Shown one piece after another: positions 44,208-52,861 of a stretch of DNA of 64,000 nucleotides (its first letter is position 1; each line of letters starts with the position of its first letter). The stretch is from Lachnospiraceae bacterium (GTDB lineage: Bacteria; Bacillota; Clostridia; Lachnospirales; Lachnospiraceae), in the NCBI GenBank assembly GCA_023664345.1, contig JAMPFQ010000012.1:1-64000 (forward strand), in the 5' to 3' direction. The notes beneath the pieces were generated by a model, which searched no databases, had not been told where the DNA came from, and saw nothing but the letters and a program-made list of their open reading frames with translations. The translations under genes and the position numbers were made by a program.

Positions 44208-44223
44208 TTAGCTTAGACTAATA
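44208..44223. promoter_or_regulatory. TetR-type operator 2
   Basis: GTTAG-CTTAGA-CTAAT, the same arms and spacing as operator 1, 47 bp downstream. A half site GTTAGC follows at 44227. No tetR gene is adjacent. Confidence 0.5.
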
Positions 44224-44293
44224 GAAGTTAGCGCAAACAGCCGCCTGCTGACTATACATACGAGCAGAATGCCAGGGAAAGAAAGGAGAAGTC

Positions 44294-45010
44294 ATGTCAG
44301 AGACAGAGAGGAAATTTTTGGAGATCGTGGATCTGAAGAAAGGATTCGGCAGCGGTGATACCCGCCAGGAGGTGCTCCGGGGAATGAATTTCTCCGTTGC
44401 GAAAGGAGAATTCTGTGTGCTGCTGGGGCCGTCCGGTTCCGGGAAATCCACATTGCTGAACATCATCGGCGGGATAGACAGCGCCGATTCGGGATACATT
44501 TCCATCAATGGCGACAGGCTGGAGGACCTGAATGAAAAGAAGCTGACGCAATACCGCAGAAAGCATCTGGGATACGTCTTTCAGATGTACAATCTGATCG
44601 GAAATCTGAATGTAAAAGAAAATATCGAGGTGGGCGCGTATCTGTCGGACGATCCCCTTGACATCGACGAACTTTTGAATACGCTTGGTCTCTATGATCA
44701 CAGATATAAACTTCCCAACCAGCTTTCCGGCGGGCAGCAGCAGAGGGTTTCCATTGGCCGGGCGATCGTCAAGAACCCTGATATCCTGCTCTGTGACGAA
44801 CCCACGGGGGCGCTGGATTATAACACGTCAAAGGAGATATTGAAACTCATCGAGGATGTCAACCGCAAGTATGGGAACACGGTCATTATGGTGACCCATA
44901 ACGAGGCCATAAGAAATATGGCGGATCATGTGATCAAACTCCGCGACGGAGGCATCCGGCATAATGACAGGAATGAAAATAAAATATCCGCAGTGGATCT
45001 GGAGTGGTGA
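44294..45010 (+). CDS. ABC exporter ATP-binding protein (MacB/LolD type)
   Basis: This 238-residue ATPase has Walker [10 protein letters not shown] (about residues 43-51), Q-loop [16 protein letters not shown], signature [15 protein letters not shown], Walker [13 protein letters not shown] and the switch His in VMVTHNEAI. It is the MacB/LolD class that works with FtsX-like permeases; the permease gene follows 4 bp after the stop. AAAGGAG precedes the ATG. Confidence 0.95.
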   Translation: MSETERKFLEIVDLKKGFGSGDTRQEVLRGMNFSVAKGEFCVLLGPSGSGKSTLLNIIGGIDSADSGYISINGDRLEDLNEKKLTQYRRKHLGYVFQMYNLIGNLNVKENIEVGAYLSDDPLDIDELLNTLGLYDHRYKLPNQLSGGQQQRVSIGRAIVKNPDILLCDEPTGALDYNTSKEILKLIEDVNRKYGNTVIMVTHNEAIRNMADHVIKLRDGGIRHNDRNENKISAVDLEW

Positions 45011-45014
45011 CGGG

Positions 45015-47894
45015 ATGCTGACGGATCATGGACAGGATGGGATAGAGATGAAAGAGTTAAACAGTAAAGATCACGGAAAGAAAACAGGGAATCCGCTGGT
45101 GAAGCGTATTCCAAGGGAACTGCTGGGAGACTGGAGAAAGTATCTGGTGGTAGGGTTGTTTTTAATCCTGACGATCGGGTTCGTGTCGGGAATGTACGTT
45201 GCCAACGAGAGCATGATGACAGCGGCGGATGAAAGTGTGTATAAGTACAGGCTGGAGAGCGGGCATTTTGAACTGGAGCATGAGGCGGAAGGGGAACTGC
45301 TCACCGCCATCGCGTCAGGAGAGATGGCGGATGTAAAGCAGTACTATCTGGATAAGGCGAGGGAAGAACTGGATGAGAAGTTCGAGGATGAGTTTGAAAA
45401 GGAGTTCAACGACAGGTTCGGGGAAGAATTTGCATTGAAATTCACCGAAAGATTCGACCCTGAGTTTCAGGCTGGCTTTGATAAGCAATTTGACGCGGCA
45501 TTTGAAATGCAGGTCATCTCTTCCCTGATGGCGCAGGGGCTTGGCGAGGGGCAGGTACAGGCCATGGCTCCCGGGGCGGTTGCCCAGGCAAAACAGACGG
45601 CGGAATACCGGGCGGCATACGATACCGCGTATGAGGAAGCTTACCATGCGGCCTATGAAGAAGCCTATGACGCCGCCTATGAGGAAGCGTATCAACCAGC
45701 CTACGACGAGGCGTACCAGCAGGCCTATGAGGAAGCGTGGGAGAAGATTCAGGAGGAGATCGAAGAAAAATATGCGGATGCGGAGGAGAAGTACGGATTG
45801 GACGATCCTGATTTTCAGGCCGTCCCGGTGGAAGTGTATGAAAATTTTTACCGGAACGAGGAAGAGGATCACGACAATGACGGGGTGGCTGACGGAACCA
45901 TCCGCGTCTATGTGAAAACAGAGGACGTCAATCTGGCCTGCCTGATGGAGGGAAGCTTTCCCGTGACGGAAGAGGAGATCGCGATCGACCGTATGCATGC
46001 GGACAACGCCGGGATCAGGGTGGGGGATACGATCACCGTCAGCGGACAGCCTTTCCGGGTTGTGGGTCTGATCGCTTATGTGAATTATTCCACACTTCAT
46101 GAGAAGAATACGGACCTGATATTTGACGCTTTGAAATTTGACGTGGCGATGGTGACGGAGAGCGGCTTCGGGCGTCTGGATAAGACAATCCACTATGCCT
46201 ATGCATGGCAGTATGCGGAGGAGCCTGCGGACGAGAAAGAGGAAAAGATTCTTTCGGACAATTTCCTGAAAGCGCTGTTGACCCAGACCGTTGTGGCTGA
46301 CAATGAGATCGAGGATTACATTCCCCGGTATGCGAACCAGGCGATCAATTTTGCCACCGATGACATGGGATCGGATGAAGCCATGGGAGGCGTCCTCCTG
46401 GATATCCTGATCGTGATCATCGCGTTTATCTTTGCGGTCACGATCAGCAACACCATCGCCAGGGAATCCCAGACCATCGGCACGCTTCGGGCTTCCGGTT
46501 ACAGCCGGGGAGAACTGGTCAGGCATTACCTTTCCATGCCGGTCATTGTGACGCTGATCGCGGCGGTGGCTGGAAATGTCCTGGGATATACGGCATTCAA
46601 AAATGTAGTGGTGTCCATGTATTATAACAGCTATAGCCTGCCCGCCTACGCGACCATATGGAATCCGGAAGCGTTTGTGAAGACGACTCTGATACCCGTG
46701 GCGCTGATGTTTGTAGTGAACCTGGCCGTAATCATGAAAATGATGGGGCATACGCCGCTGCAGTTCCTGCGCCGGGATCTGAAGAAAACAAAGCGCAAGA
46801 AAGCAATGCGCCTTCCGGCATGGAAGTTTTTCGGCAGGTTCCGCCTGCGCATCATGCTGCAGAATATTCCCAATTATCTCATCCTGTTTTTGGGAGTTGC
46901 TTTCATCATGGTCATGCTTGCCATGGCGGTGGGAATGCCGGATACCCTTAAATTCTACAAGGACAATGCCGCGGATATGATGTTTGCCCGCTATCAGTAC
47001 GTGTTAAAGTCCTACGAGGATGAGGACGGAGATCTGATAGAAACGGAGAGCGCTGAGGCTGAAAAATTTGCGATGAAATCCCTGTTGAAAAAGAGCGATA
47101 TGCTGGACGAGGAGATATCGATATATGGCATTTCGGATGGCAGCAGGTATGTGGTCATTGACGGCCTGCAGCTGCTGAAAGAGGGAGAAGTATACATCTC
47201 CGCCTCTTTCGGGGATAAGTATGGCCTGGAAGCGGGGGATGTGGTCTCCCTGGATGAAAAGTATGAGAGCATGCAGTATCAGTTCACAGTGGCGGGGATT
47301 TATGACAAATGCCAGAGCCTTGCGGTCTTCATGCCGATACAGGATTACCGCACTGTCTTTGACCTGGAGGAGGATGCGTTTGGCGGTTATATGTCCGATA
47401 CGGAGATCACGGATATTGAGGAGGAGAATATCGCCACCGTCCTGACAGAGCGGGACATTACCAAGATGTGCGACCAGCTGGATCATTCCATGGGGGCTTA
47501 TATGCAGTATTTCCAGTACCTGTGCATCCTTTTGTCGGCGGTACTGATCTATCTGCTGACGAAGATCATCATTGAAAAAAATGAGAACGCCATATCCATG
47601 ACCAAGATATTGGGATACGAGAACGGGGAGATTGCCAGCCTGTACCTGCTTTCCACCACCATGTTCCTGGTGGCGGCGGACGCCCTGGGGGTGGTCCTGG
47701 GGAGACTTGTGATGGGGCAGGCGTGGAAAACGATCATGTTCGAGTACAGCGGCTGGTTCACCTTTGTGATAAGACCGGCGGGATATGTGAAGATGTTCGC
47801 GTTTGTGCTGATCGGGTATCTGATCGTGATGGTGTTTGATTTTAGGAGGATACGGAAGATCCCCATGGAGGAAGCGTTGAAAAACGTGGAGTAG
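45015..47894 (+). CDS. FtsX/MacB-like ABC permease with aromatic-repeat insert
   Basis: This 959-residue permease has a first transmembrane helix near residue 42-62 (KYLVVGLFLILTIGFVSG), a large outside domain, three helices near residues 460-570, and a second FtsX block with helices near 620-640 and three at the C-terminus. Within the outside domain, residues about 112-255 form an unusual helix in which Phe and later Tyr recur every fourth residue (FEDEFEKEFNDRF..., then AYEEAYDAAYEEAYQ). The start at 45015 (GGAG 10 nt upstream) is preferred to the frame opening at 44964 inside the ATPase gene; the ATG at 45048 is an alternative. Exported substrate unknown. Confidence 0.88.
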   Translation: MLTDHGQDGIEMKELNSKDHGKKTGNPLVKRIPRELLGDWRKYLVVGLFLILTIGFVSGMYVANESMMTAADESVYKYRLESGHFELEHEAEGELLTAIASGEMADVKQYYLDKAREELDEKFEDEFEKEFNDRFGEEFALKFTERFDPEFQAGFDKQFDAAFEMQVISSLMAQGLGEGQVQAMAPGAVAQAKQTAEYRAAYDTAYEEAYHAAYEEAYDAAYEEAYQPAYDEAYQQAYEEAWEKIQEEIEEKYADAEEKYGLDDPDFQAVPVEVYENFYRNEEEDHDNDGVADGTIRVYVKTEDVNLACLMEGSFPVTEEEIAIDRMHADNAGIRVGDTITVSGQPFRVVGLIAYVNYSTLHEKNTDLIFDALKFDVAMVTESGFGRLDKTIHYAYAWQYAEEPADEKEEKILSDNFLKALLTQTVVADNEIEDYIPRYANQAINFATDDMGSDEAMGGVLLDILIVIIAFIFAVTISNTIARESQTIGTLRASGYSRGELVRHYLSMPVIVTLIAAVAGNVLGYTAFKNVVVSMYYNSYSLPAYATIWNPEAFVKTTLIPVALMFVVNLAVIMKMMGHTPLQFLRRDLKKTKRKKAMRLPAWKFFGRFRLRIMLQNIPNYLILFLGVAFIMVMLAMAVGMPDTLKFYKDNAADMMFARYQYVLKSYEDEDGDLIETESAEAEKFAMKSLLKKSDMLDEEISIYGISDGSRYVVIDGLQLLKEGEVYISASFGDKYGLEAGDVVSLDEKYESMQYQFTVAGIYDKCQSLAVFMPIQDYRTVFDLEEDAFGGYMSDTEITDIEEENIATVLTERDITKMCDQLDHSMGAYMQYFQYLCILLSAVLIYLLTKIIIEKNENAISMTKILGYENGEIASLYLLSTTMFLVAADALGVVLGRLVMGQAWKTIMFEYSGWFTFVIRPAGYVKMFAFVLIGYLIVMVFDFRRIRKIPMEEALKNVE
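45361..45775 (+). repeat. In-gene 12-bp-period repeat (aromatic every fourth residue)
   Basis: The coding sequence shows loosely repeated 12-bp units such as GAGGAAGCSTAYSAMGCG, giving the xAYE/xAYD series at 45616-45740, after a related F-x-x-x series at 45385-45510. Confidence 0.6.
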
Positions 47895-47900
47895 GGGGAC

Positions 47901-48053
47901 GGCGCCGGGGAGGCAGGGTCTTTTCCTGCGTCAGCTCGATGGGCGCTGCGAGGAGCCTCAGGCGCGGCGATGCCCGCAGGGGGCGTGCATCGCCGGAGTC
48001 TCCTCTCCGCATCTCGCCAATGCCGCAGGAAAAGACCCTGCCTCCCCGGCGCC
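47901..48053. repeat. 153-bp cruciform-like element with perfect 30-bp arms
   Basis: 47901-47930 is the exact reverse complement of 48024-48053. Inside, CGGCGATGC (47965-47973) pairs with GCATCGCCG (47987-47995), and GCGAGGAG (47948-47955) pairs with CTCCTC..CGC near 48000-48010. It fills most of the gap between two convergent operons, so it may act as terminator on both strands, but it is far larger than needed. Confidence 0.75.
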
Positions 48054-48104
48054 TGTTTATGGCGGGCTGTAGGAAGGGCAGGGGCGTTAGGCTGTGGGTT
48101 TCTT

Positions 48105-48986
48105 TCATGCAGAATGGAGTGTCACTTTTATGGATAAAATTTTTCCGTTTACTTCTGCACTGATACTCCCGCCCATGGCTTCTATCAATTGTCTGCATAG
48201 ATAAAGCCCGATGCCGCTTCCTTTGTTCCCTGGCCTGTCTGTCGTATAAAATCTATCAAATATGTGTGCCACATCAACATGGTTGTGTATGGAATTGGAT
48301 ACAACTATGGATACATGCTCATTTTTCTGAAACAGATGAAAGAAGATATCTCCGCTTGTATTTTTTATGCCGTTTGAAATCAGATTTTGGATCACTCTGT
48401 TCAGTAAGCGGACATCGGCAAAAGCCATAACTGGCTTATCTGAATCTTGAAAATACGGAGTGATGCGTTTACCCTCAAAGATAGGATAATGGGCAAGTAT
48501 CTGTTCACAAATCATTCCTGCCACATCTACATTTTCCAACCTGGGAATGCAGCCCTGTGTTTCAAATACCGACAATTCAAAAAAGTCATTGATTAAAGAA
48601 TTGCAATAATGCGCCCGCTCCAGACATATCTTTAGGAGTTCTTTTGTTTTTTCGTCATTGCATTCTCTTTCTGCCAACTGCAAATAACCGATGACTGACG
48701 TCAGCGGTGTTTTCATATCGTGGGATATGTCCGCTATGGAAGATTTCAATGCCGCAGAAGATGCATTACTTTTGATGATTGTCCGGCGTATCTTTTCAAG
48801 CAGCCTGTTAATTTCTGATGCGACTGCTTCCATATCGCTGTCTATAAACGCGACCGTCACAAGCGAGTTCGCTTCATCCCTTAACTGTGCGCAAACAGCC
48901 TTTAACTGTTTCTTCAACCCATAATATTTTCCCGCCACAAATATGACAGCGGCAAAAAGTATGAAAATAATCAAATATTCCACCAC
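48105..48986 (-). CDS. Sensor histidine kinase of the ABC module
   Basis: This 293-residue kinase has a single N-terminal helix (residues 4-20), no outside domain, a HisKA H-box ADISHDMKTPLTSVIGYLQL, N-box NRVIQNLISNGIKN, and G-box GSGIGLYLCRQLIEAMGG. It resembles kinases that sense through a partner ABC transporter. The minus-strand order is response regulator, ATPase, permease, kinase. The gene is richer in A+T than the plus-strand genes before it. GAGATGATG-like spacing precedes the ATG-type start. Confidence 0.88.
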   Translation of the reverse strand: MVEYLIIFILFAAVIFVAGKYYGLKKQLKAVCAQLRDEANSLVTVAFIDSDMEAVASEINRLLEKIRRTIIKSNASSAALKSSIADISHDMKTPLTSVIGYLQLAERECNDEKTKELLKICLERAHYCNSLINDFFELSVFETQGCIPRLENVDVAGMICEQILAHYPIFEGKRITPYFQDSDKPVMAFADVRLLNRVIQNLISNGIKNTSGDIFFHLFQKNEHVSIVVSNSIHNHVDVAHIFDRFYTTDRPGNKGSGIGLYLCRQLIEAMGGSISAEVNGKILSIKVTLHSA

Positions 48987-48998
48987 TGCATCATCTCC

Positions 48999-49694
48999 CT
49001 ATTTTATCTCGGCTTTTCTGAAAACAAAGTGCGTTGCTGTCAGCGAAATAACAATCACCGCTGCTGCAAACACCGCTGACAATGCAAGTGTTCTGCTATC
49101 GCTGGTTTGTGCAAGGCTGAAACAGGTCAGCCTGAAAACGCTCTTGCTTATAAAGTTTCTGAGGATATTGCAGGACACAAAGCTGAAAACAACCGTTACT
49201 GCTATTCCCGATGTCACCTTTTTGAGGGAAAAAACAATCAACATAACAATACAGATGTTGGCACATATCTGCAGCATAACTACCAGCAGCCAGACAAAAT
49301 CTGTAACAGAAAGTATACTGCTGTCAAACCGATATTTAACGGAAAATCCCAGAACCGTTGCAAAAACATAGGTCAAATGAAGCAGCATTGCCATGATGGC
49401 GGCAGTGATCGTTCGTACCGTGAATACGGAAAAACGACTGTATCCTATTTTAATTTCATTATGTATCGTCCGGTTTTGAAAATCATTTCCTGCAAACCAG
49501 GCCGCAGCAAGTGAAATGAGAAACATAAAAGATGTATCGCAAATTGATAAAGAAAACACATATGCCGTATCCATATATTCGGGGAGTTTAAGCAATCCGA
49601 GGAAAAATCCTGCTGCTGCAAGAACAGCCGCCGCAAGATACATTATAATAAATCTTTTCGCTTTATATTTCTCGATGATCAGCTGATTATGCAT
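48999..49694 (-). CDS. ABC-2 type permease
   Basis: This 231-residue protein has six transmembrane helices (for example FIIMYLAAAVLAAAGFFLG, FMFLISLAAAWFAGND, AVFAAAVIVISLTATHF) and FQNRTIHNEIKIGYSR, the first cytoplasmic loop typical of ABC-2 permeases. Start at the ATG at 49694 with GGGAGGTGA upstream, overlapping the ATPase stop by 8 bp. It should export a peptide, antibiotic or lipid. Confidence 0.82.
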   Translation of the reverse strand: MHNQLIIEKYKAKRFIIMYLAAAVLAAAGFFLGLLKLPEYMDTAYVFSLSICDTSFMFLISLAAAWFAGNDFQNRTIHNEIKIGYSRFSVFTVRTITAAIMAMLLHLTYVFATVLGFSVKYRFDSSILSVTDFVWLLVVMLQICANICIVMLIVFSLKKVTSGIAVTVVFSFVSCNILRNFISKSVFRLTCFSLAQTSDSRTLALSAVFAAAVIVISLTATHFVFRKAEIK

Positions 49695-50628
49695 TTCTGT
49701 CACCTCCCGTGACACCAAGGAAGTATTCTTCAAGGCTTTGTCCCATAACGGAAAATTCCTTAGTGACAATATGATTCTCCATGAGAAGCCTTGCTATGCT
49801 CTCTGCCCTGTCAGTGTGTGAGAACAGGTGCAGGGTTTCATCATCGATGGCAGTGTATTGGGCATCATGAAACGCATTCTCGATAACGGTCATACATTTC
49901 GGCAGTTCGGATGTCTTTATCTTTATGTACTGTCGGCATTTTTCGTCAAGTTCATCATGGGTGAGCGATTCGATTATCTTCCCCTTGTGGATAATGTAAT
50001 AATCGGTGGCAAGCAGATAAAGCTCGTTAAGGATATGACTTGAAATGAGCAGCGTTACATCATTTTCCTTATTCAGCCTTTTGAGCAGGTTACGCAATTC
50101 GGATATGTTTTTGGGATCAAGACCATTTATTGGCTCATCGAGTATCAGCAGTCTCGGCTTGCCGACGAGAGCCATCGCTATACTGAGTCGCTGCTTCATG
50201 CCCATGGAGAACTTTCTTACCTTCTGATTCCTGGAATGCCCTTTTTCCATGGCATCGGTCAACCCCACTATTCCGAGCAGCTTATCACATATTTCCCTGT
50301 CGGGATTGCCGATAAGGATACGCTGTAATTCAAGATTACGGTAAGCGGAGTATTCTGGATAAAGGGCAGGAGTTTCAATGGTGCTACCGATATAACGGCG
50401 CATTTTCAGAATGTCGGACGGCTCGTTCTTCCCGAACAGCGAGAAAGCGCCGCTTGTCGGATAAAGCAGTCCCGTCAGCACTCTCATCAGTGTGGTCTTG
50501 CCTGCGCCGTTCTCACCGATCAGCCCATAGATATGCCCTGCTTTCAAAGTAATGGAAATATTGTCCAAAGCCTTAAAATGGCGGTAGGACTTCACAATGC
50601 TTCTTGTCTGCAATATTACATTTTCCAT
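49687..50628 (-). CDS. ABC transporter ATP-binding protein
   Basis: This 313-residue ATPase has Walker A GENGAGKTT, signature FSMGMKQRLSIAMAL, Walker B LLILDEPINGLD and switch ISSHILNEL, followed by a C-terminal extension of about 90 residues as in BcrA/lantibiotic-immunity ATPases. Start at the ATG at 50628, with GGGAGGTGGCAG upstream. Self-immunity or antibiotic efflux is the common role of this type. Confidence 0.9.
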   Translation of the reverse strand: MENVILQTRSIVKSYRHFKALDNISITLKAGHIYGLIGENGAGKTTLMRVLTGLLYPTSGAFSLFGKNEPSDILKMRRYIGSTIETPALYPEYSAYRNLELQRILIGNPDREICDKLLGIVGLTDAMEKGHSRNQKVRKFSMGMKQRLSIAMALVGKPRLLILDEPINGLDPKNISELRNLLKRLNKENDVTLLISSHILNELYLLATDYYIIHKGKIIESLTHDELDEKCRQYIKIKTSELPKCMTVIENAFHDAQYTAIDDETLHLFSHTDRAESIARLLMENHIVTKEFSVMGQSLEEYFLGVTGGDRNA

Positions 50629-50715
50629 TTTTCTGCCACCTCCCAAAACAATCATACGGGGCAATGTTAAGAGAATTCTTCACAAAACCTAAAGAAAACC
50701 TAAAGATATGCTTTT

Positions 50716-51384
50716 CTATCTGACAAGCCTGTATCCCATGCCATATACCGTTTCAATATACTTTTTATCCGTATGTTTCGCTATTTTTTTGCGAAGATTG
50801 CTTATATGGACATTCATTGTATTATCTTCCTGCAAATAGTCATCACCCATCACAAGCTCATATAAAGTCCGCTTGGAAAATATTCTGGCGGGGTTTTTCA
50901 TCAACAGTTCCAATATAGCGTATTCTGTCGCAGTGCAGATAATTTCCTCGTCATTTACTACAACACGCTTTGAATCCGTATTTATCACAAGTTCATGAAA
51001 CATAATGTCCTTGGTATCCTGTCCCGAAGTTCTTCGGAGTACGGCTTGAATCCGCAGAAGCACCTCGTCAATATCAAAAGGTTTTGTGATGTAATCGTCT
51101 GCCCCAAACCGAAGAAGTTCAACTCTGTTACAGGTTTCGCTTTTGGCAGACAATACTATGATGGGAGTTCCTTTCACCTTGCGTATCTCTTTTACGATAT
51201 CTTCTCCCGTTTTCTCTGGCAGCATTAAATCTAACAGGATAAGACTATAATCTTCATGCAGTCCCATGGCAAGCCCGTCTATCCCATTATACGCATTGTC
51301 AACATCATATCCGCTTTTTTCAATCACACTCCGTAACAGCCTGTTGATTGTTACATCATCTTCAATAATCAATATTTTGTTCAT
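50716..51384 (-). CDS. OmpR-family response regulator
   Basis: This 222-residue regulator has a receiver (IIEDDVTINRLL, LILLDLMLPEKTG, IIVLSAKSE, DDYITKPFDIDEVLLRI) and a winged helix (IICTATEYAILELLMKNPARIFSKRTLYELV, NVHISNLRKKI, VYGMGYRL). Start at the ATG at 51384 after AAAGGAAC. First gene of the minus-strand module with the ABC transporter and kinase. Confidence 0.93.
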   Translation of the reverse strand: MNKILIIEDDVTINRLLRSVIEKSGYDVDNAYNGIDGLAMGLHEDYSLILLDLMLPEKTGEDIVKEIRKVKGTPIIVLSAKSETCNRVELLRFGADDYITKPFDIDEVLLRIQAVLRRTSGQDTKDIMFHELVINTDSKRVVVNDEEIICTATEYAILELLMKNPARIFSKRTLYELVMGDDYLQEDNTMNVHISNLRKKIAKHTDKKYIETVYGMGYRLVR

Positions 51385-51521
51385 GCATTCGTTCCTTTTT
51401 CTGTATTTGAATACCATATATATTATAGCCGTTTGGGCGAACTGCATCAAGGGAATAAATAGGAACTCTGATCAAAACTCTAAGCGGCAGGTTTTGTCCT
51501 TGGAACGGAATGAAATGCAGA

Positions 51522-51550
51522 TTGCTTTTCCTTATTGGTTGTGGTATGAT
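51522..51550 (+). promoter_or_regulatory. Promoter of the SUKH gene
   Basis: TTGCTT (51522-51527) and TATGAT (51545-51550), spacer 17 bp, 43 bp before the start codon, in the divergent gap with the response regulator. Confidence 0.5.
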
Positions 51551-51592
51551 TTCCCCAGTACGCACTGATAAATTCTGATGGAGGAGGTGTCT

Positions 51593-52015
51593 ATGTTAAA
51601 AAAAACGGGCAAAGCGCTTACAAGAGCAGATATAGCGGAAATCGAAGTCAATCTGGGGCTTACATTTCCAGCGGATTTTGTGGAACACTATCTGTCCTGT
51701 AATGGCGGAATACCTGCAAAGCCGTTTTTCTATTCCGAAGAGGAAGATATTGAAACAGAAATTCAGGTTTTTCTTCCATTAAAAACAGCAGAGGAAAAAT
51801 ATTTATTGTTCAAAGGAAAATCCCCGTTGATGACATCTTATTTTCCCTTTGCTAATGACTACGGATCTAATCCGATCTGCGTCAATTTGGAGGACGGAGG
51901 CATCTATATTGTGTATATGGATCTGGGCGAATTGGAGGATAAATGTTTCCATTGCCTTGCAGAGAGTTTTCCGGGCTTTGTGGCGGGCATGTCCGAAGAC
52001 AGCATAGACGATTAG
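51593..52015 (+). CDS. SMI1/KNR4 (SUKH) domain protein
   Basis: This 140-residue protein has the SUKH pattern: LTRADIAEIEVNLGLTFPADFVEHYLSCNGG, then FLPLK, and the acidic FANDYGSNPICVNLEDGGIYIVYMD. SUKH proteins are often immunity proteins against polymorphic toxins, but no toxin gene is next to it. GGAGGAGGTGTCT leads to the ATG at 51593. A+T-rich like the module before it. Confidence 0.85.
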   Translation: MLKKTGKALTRADIAEIEVNLGLTFPADFVEHYLSCNGGIPAKPFFYSEEEDIETEIQVFLPLKTAEEKYLLFKGKSPLMTSYFPFANDYGSNPICVNLEDGGIYIVYMDLGELEDKCFHCLAESFPGFVAGMSEDSIDD

Positions 52016-52056
52016 CGTTCAGTCTGCAAAGTATAAATTTTTAGGGAGGTATAAAG

Positions 52057-52860
52057 ATGGATCAATGCAGAAAGTTAAAGGATTCCCCCATCACATACTA
52101 TGTCAGCGGGACGGAAAATAAGGAGTGGGTGCTTTTCCTGCACGCCGCTTTTGTCAGTCATGAAATGTTCCGGGCGCAGGTAGAATATTTTAAAGGTAAA
52201 TACAACATTCTGACAGTGGATATCATCGGCCACGGGCAGTCTACGGATACGAGAAAGGGCGACAGTATCGATAAAATGTCGGCCTGGATATATGATATCC
52301 TGAAAGCCGAAAAGATAGAAAGGATACATATTGTGGGAATCTCGCTGGGCGCCGTCCTTGCGCAGGACTTCGCAAATCATTATCCTGATGCGGTGCAGTC
52401 GCTGGCCTGCTTCGGCGGCTATGACATCAATCATTTTGACATAAAGCTGCAGCAGCAGAACGGCGCGTCGCAGATGCTTATGATGCTGAAAGCTTTGTTT
52501 TCCGTCAAATGGTTTGCGGAAGCCAATAAGAAGATATCCGCATATACTCCCCAGGCGCAGGACGAATTTTATGAAATGAATCTTCGTTTTCCCAAAAAGT
52601 CCTTTATGTATCTGTCCTCCTTGAACAGCATGGTAAATGTGCATCAGACGGGACAGCGGAAGTATCCCCTGTTGATCGGGTGCGGGCGGCATGATATCCC
52701 CATGGAACTGACGGCGGTGGAAATGTGGAAAGAGGGGGAGCCTGACTGTAAGGTCGTGATCTTCGAAAATGCGGGACATTGTGTCAATATGGATGTGCCC
52801 CGGGAATTTAACCGGGCGATGGAGGAATTCTGGGCAAGGGGAGATAAAGGGGGAAATTGA
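52057..52860 (+). CDS. Alpha/beta hydrolase
   Basis: This 267-residue hydrolase has the oxyanion segment LFLHAAFVSHEMF, DIIGHGQST, the nucleophile elbow GISLGAVLAQDFAN, and the C-terminal GCGRHDIPMEL and NAGHCVNMDVP, which hold the Asp and His of the triad. The elbow reads G-x-S-x-G as usual. Specific substrate unknown. GGGAGG precedes the ATG. Confidence 0.9.
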   Translation: MDQCRKLKDSPITYYVSGTENKEWVLFLHAAFVSHEMFRAQVEYFKGKYNILTVDIIGHGQSTDTRKGDSIDKMSAWIYDILKAEKIERIHIVGISLGAVLAQDFANHYPDAVQSLACFGGYDINHFDIKLQQQNGASQMLMMLKALFSVKWFAEANKKISAYTPQAQDEFYEMNLRFPKKSFMYLSSLNSMVNVHQTGQRKYPLLIGCGRHDIPMELTAVEMWKEGEPDCKVVIFENAGHCVNMDVPREFNRAMEEFWARGDKGGN

Positions 52861-52861
52861 T

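Noticed and set aside
45315..46751. A 478-codon minus-strand frame opposite the ABC permease
   Set aside because: Antisense shadow of the Glu/Tyr/Ala repeat; no start site and no family features.
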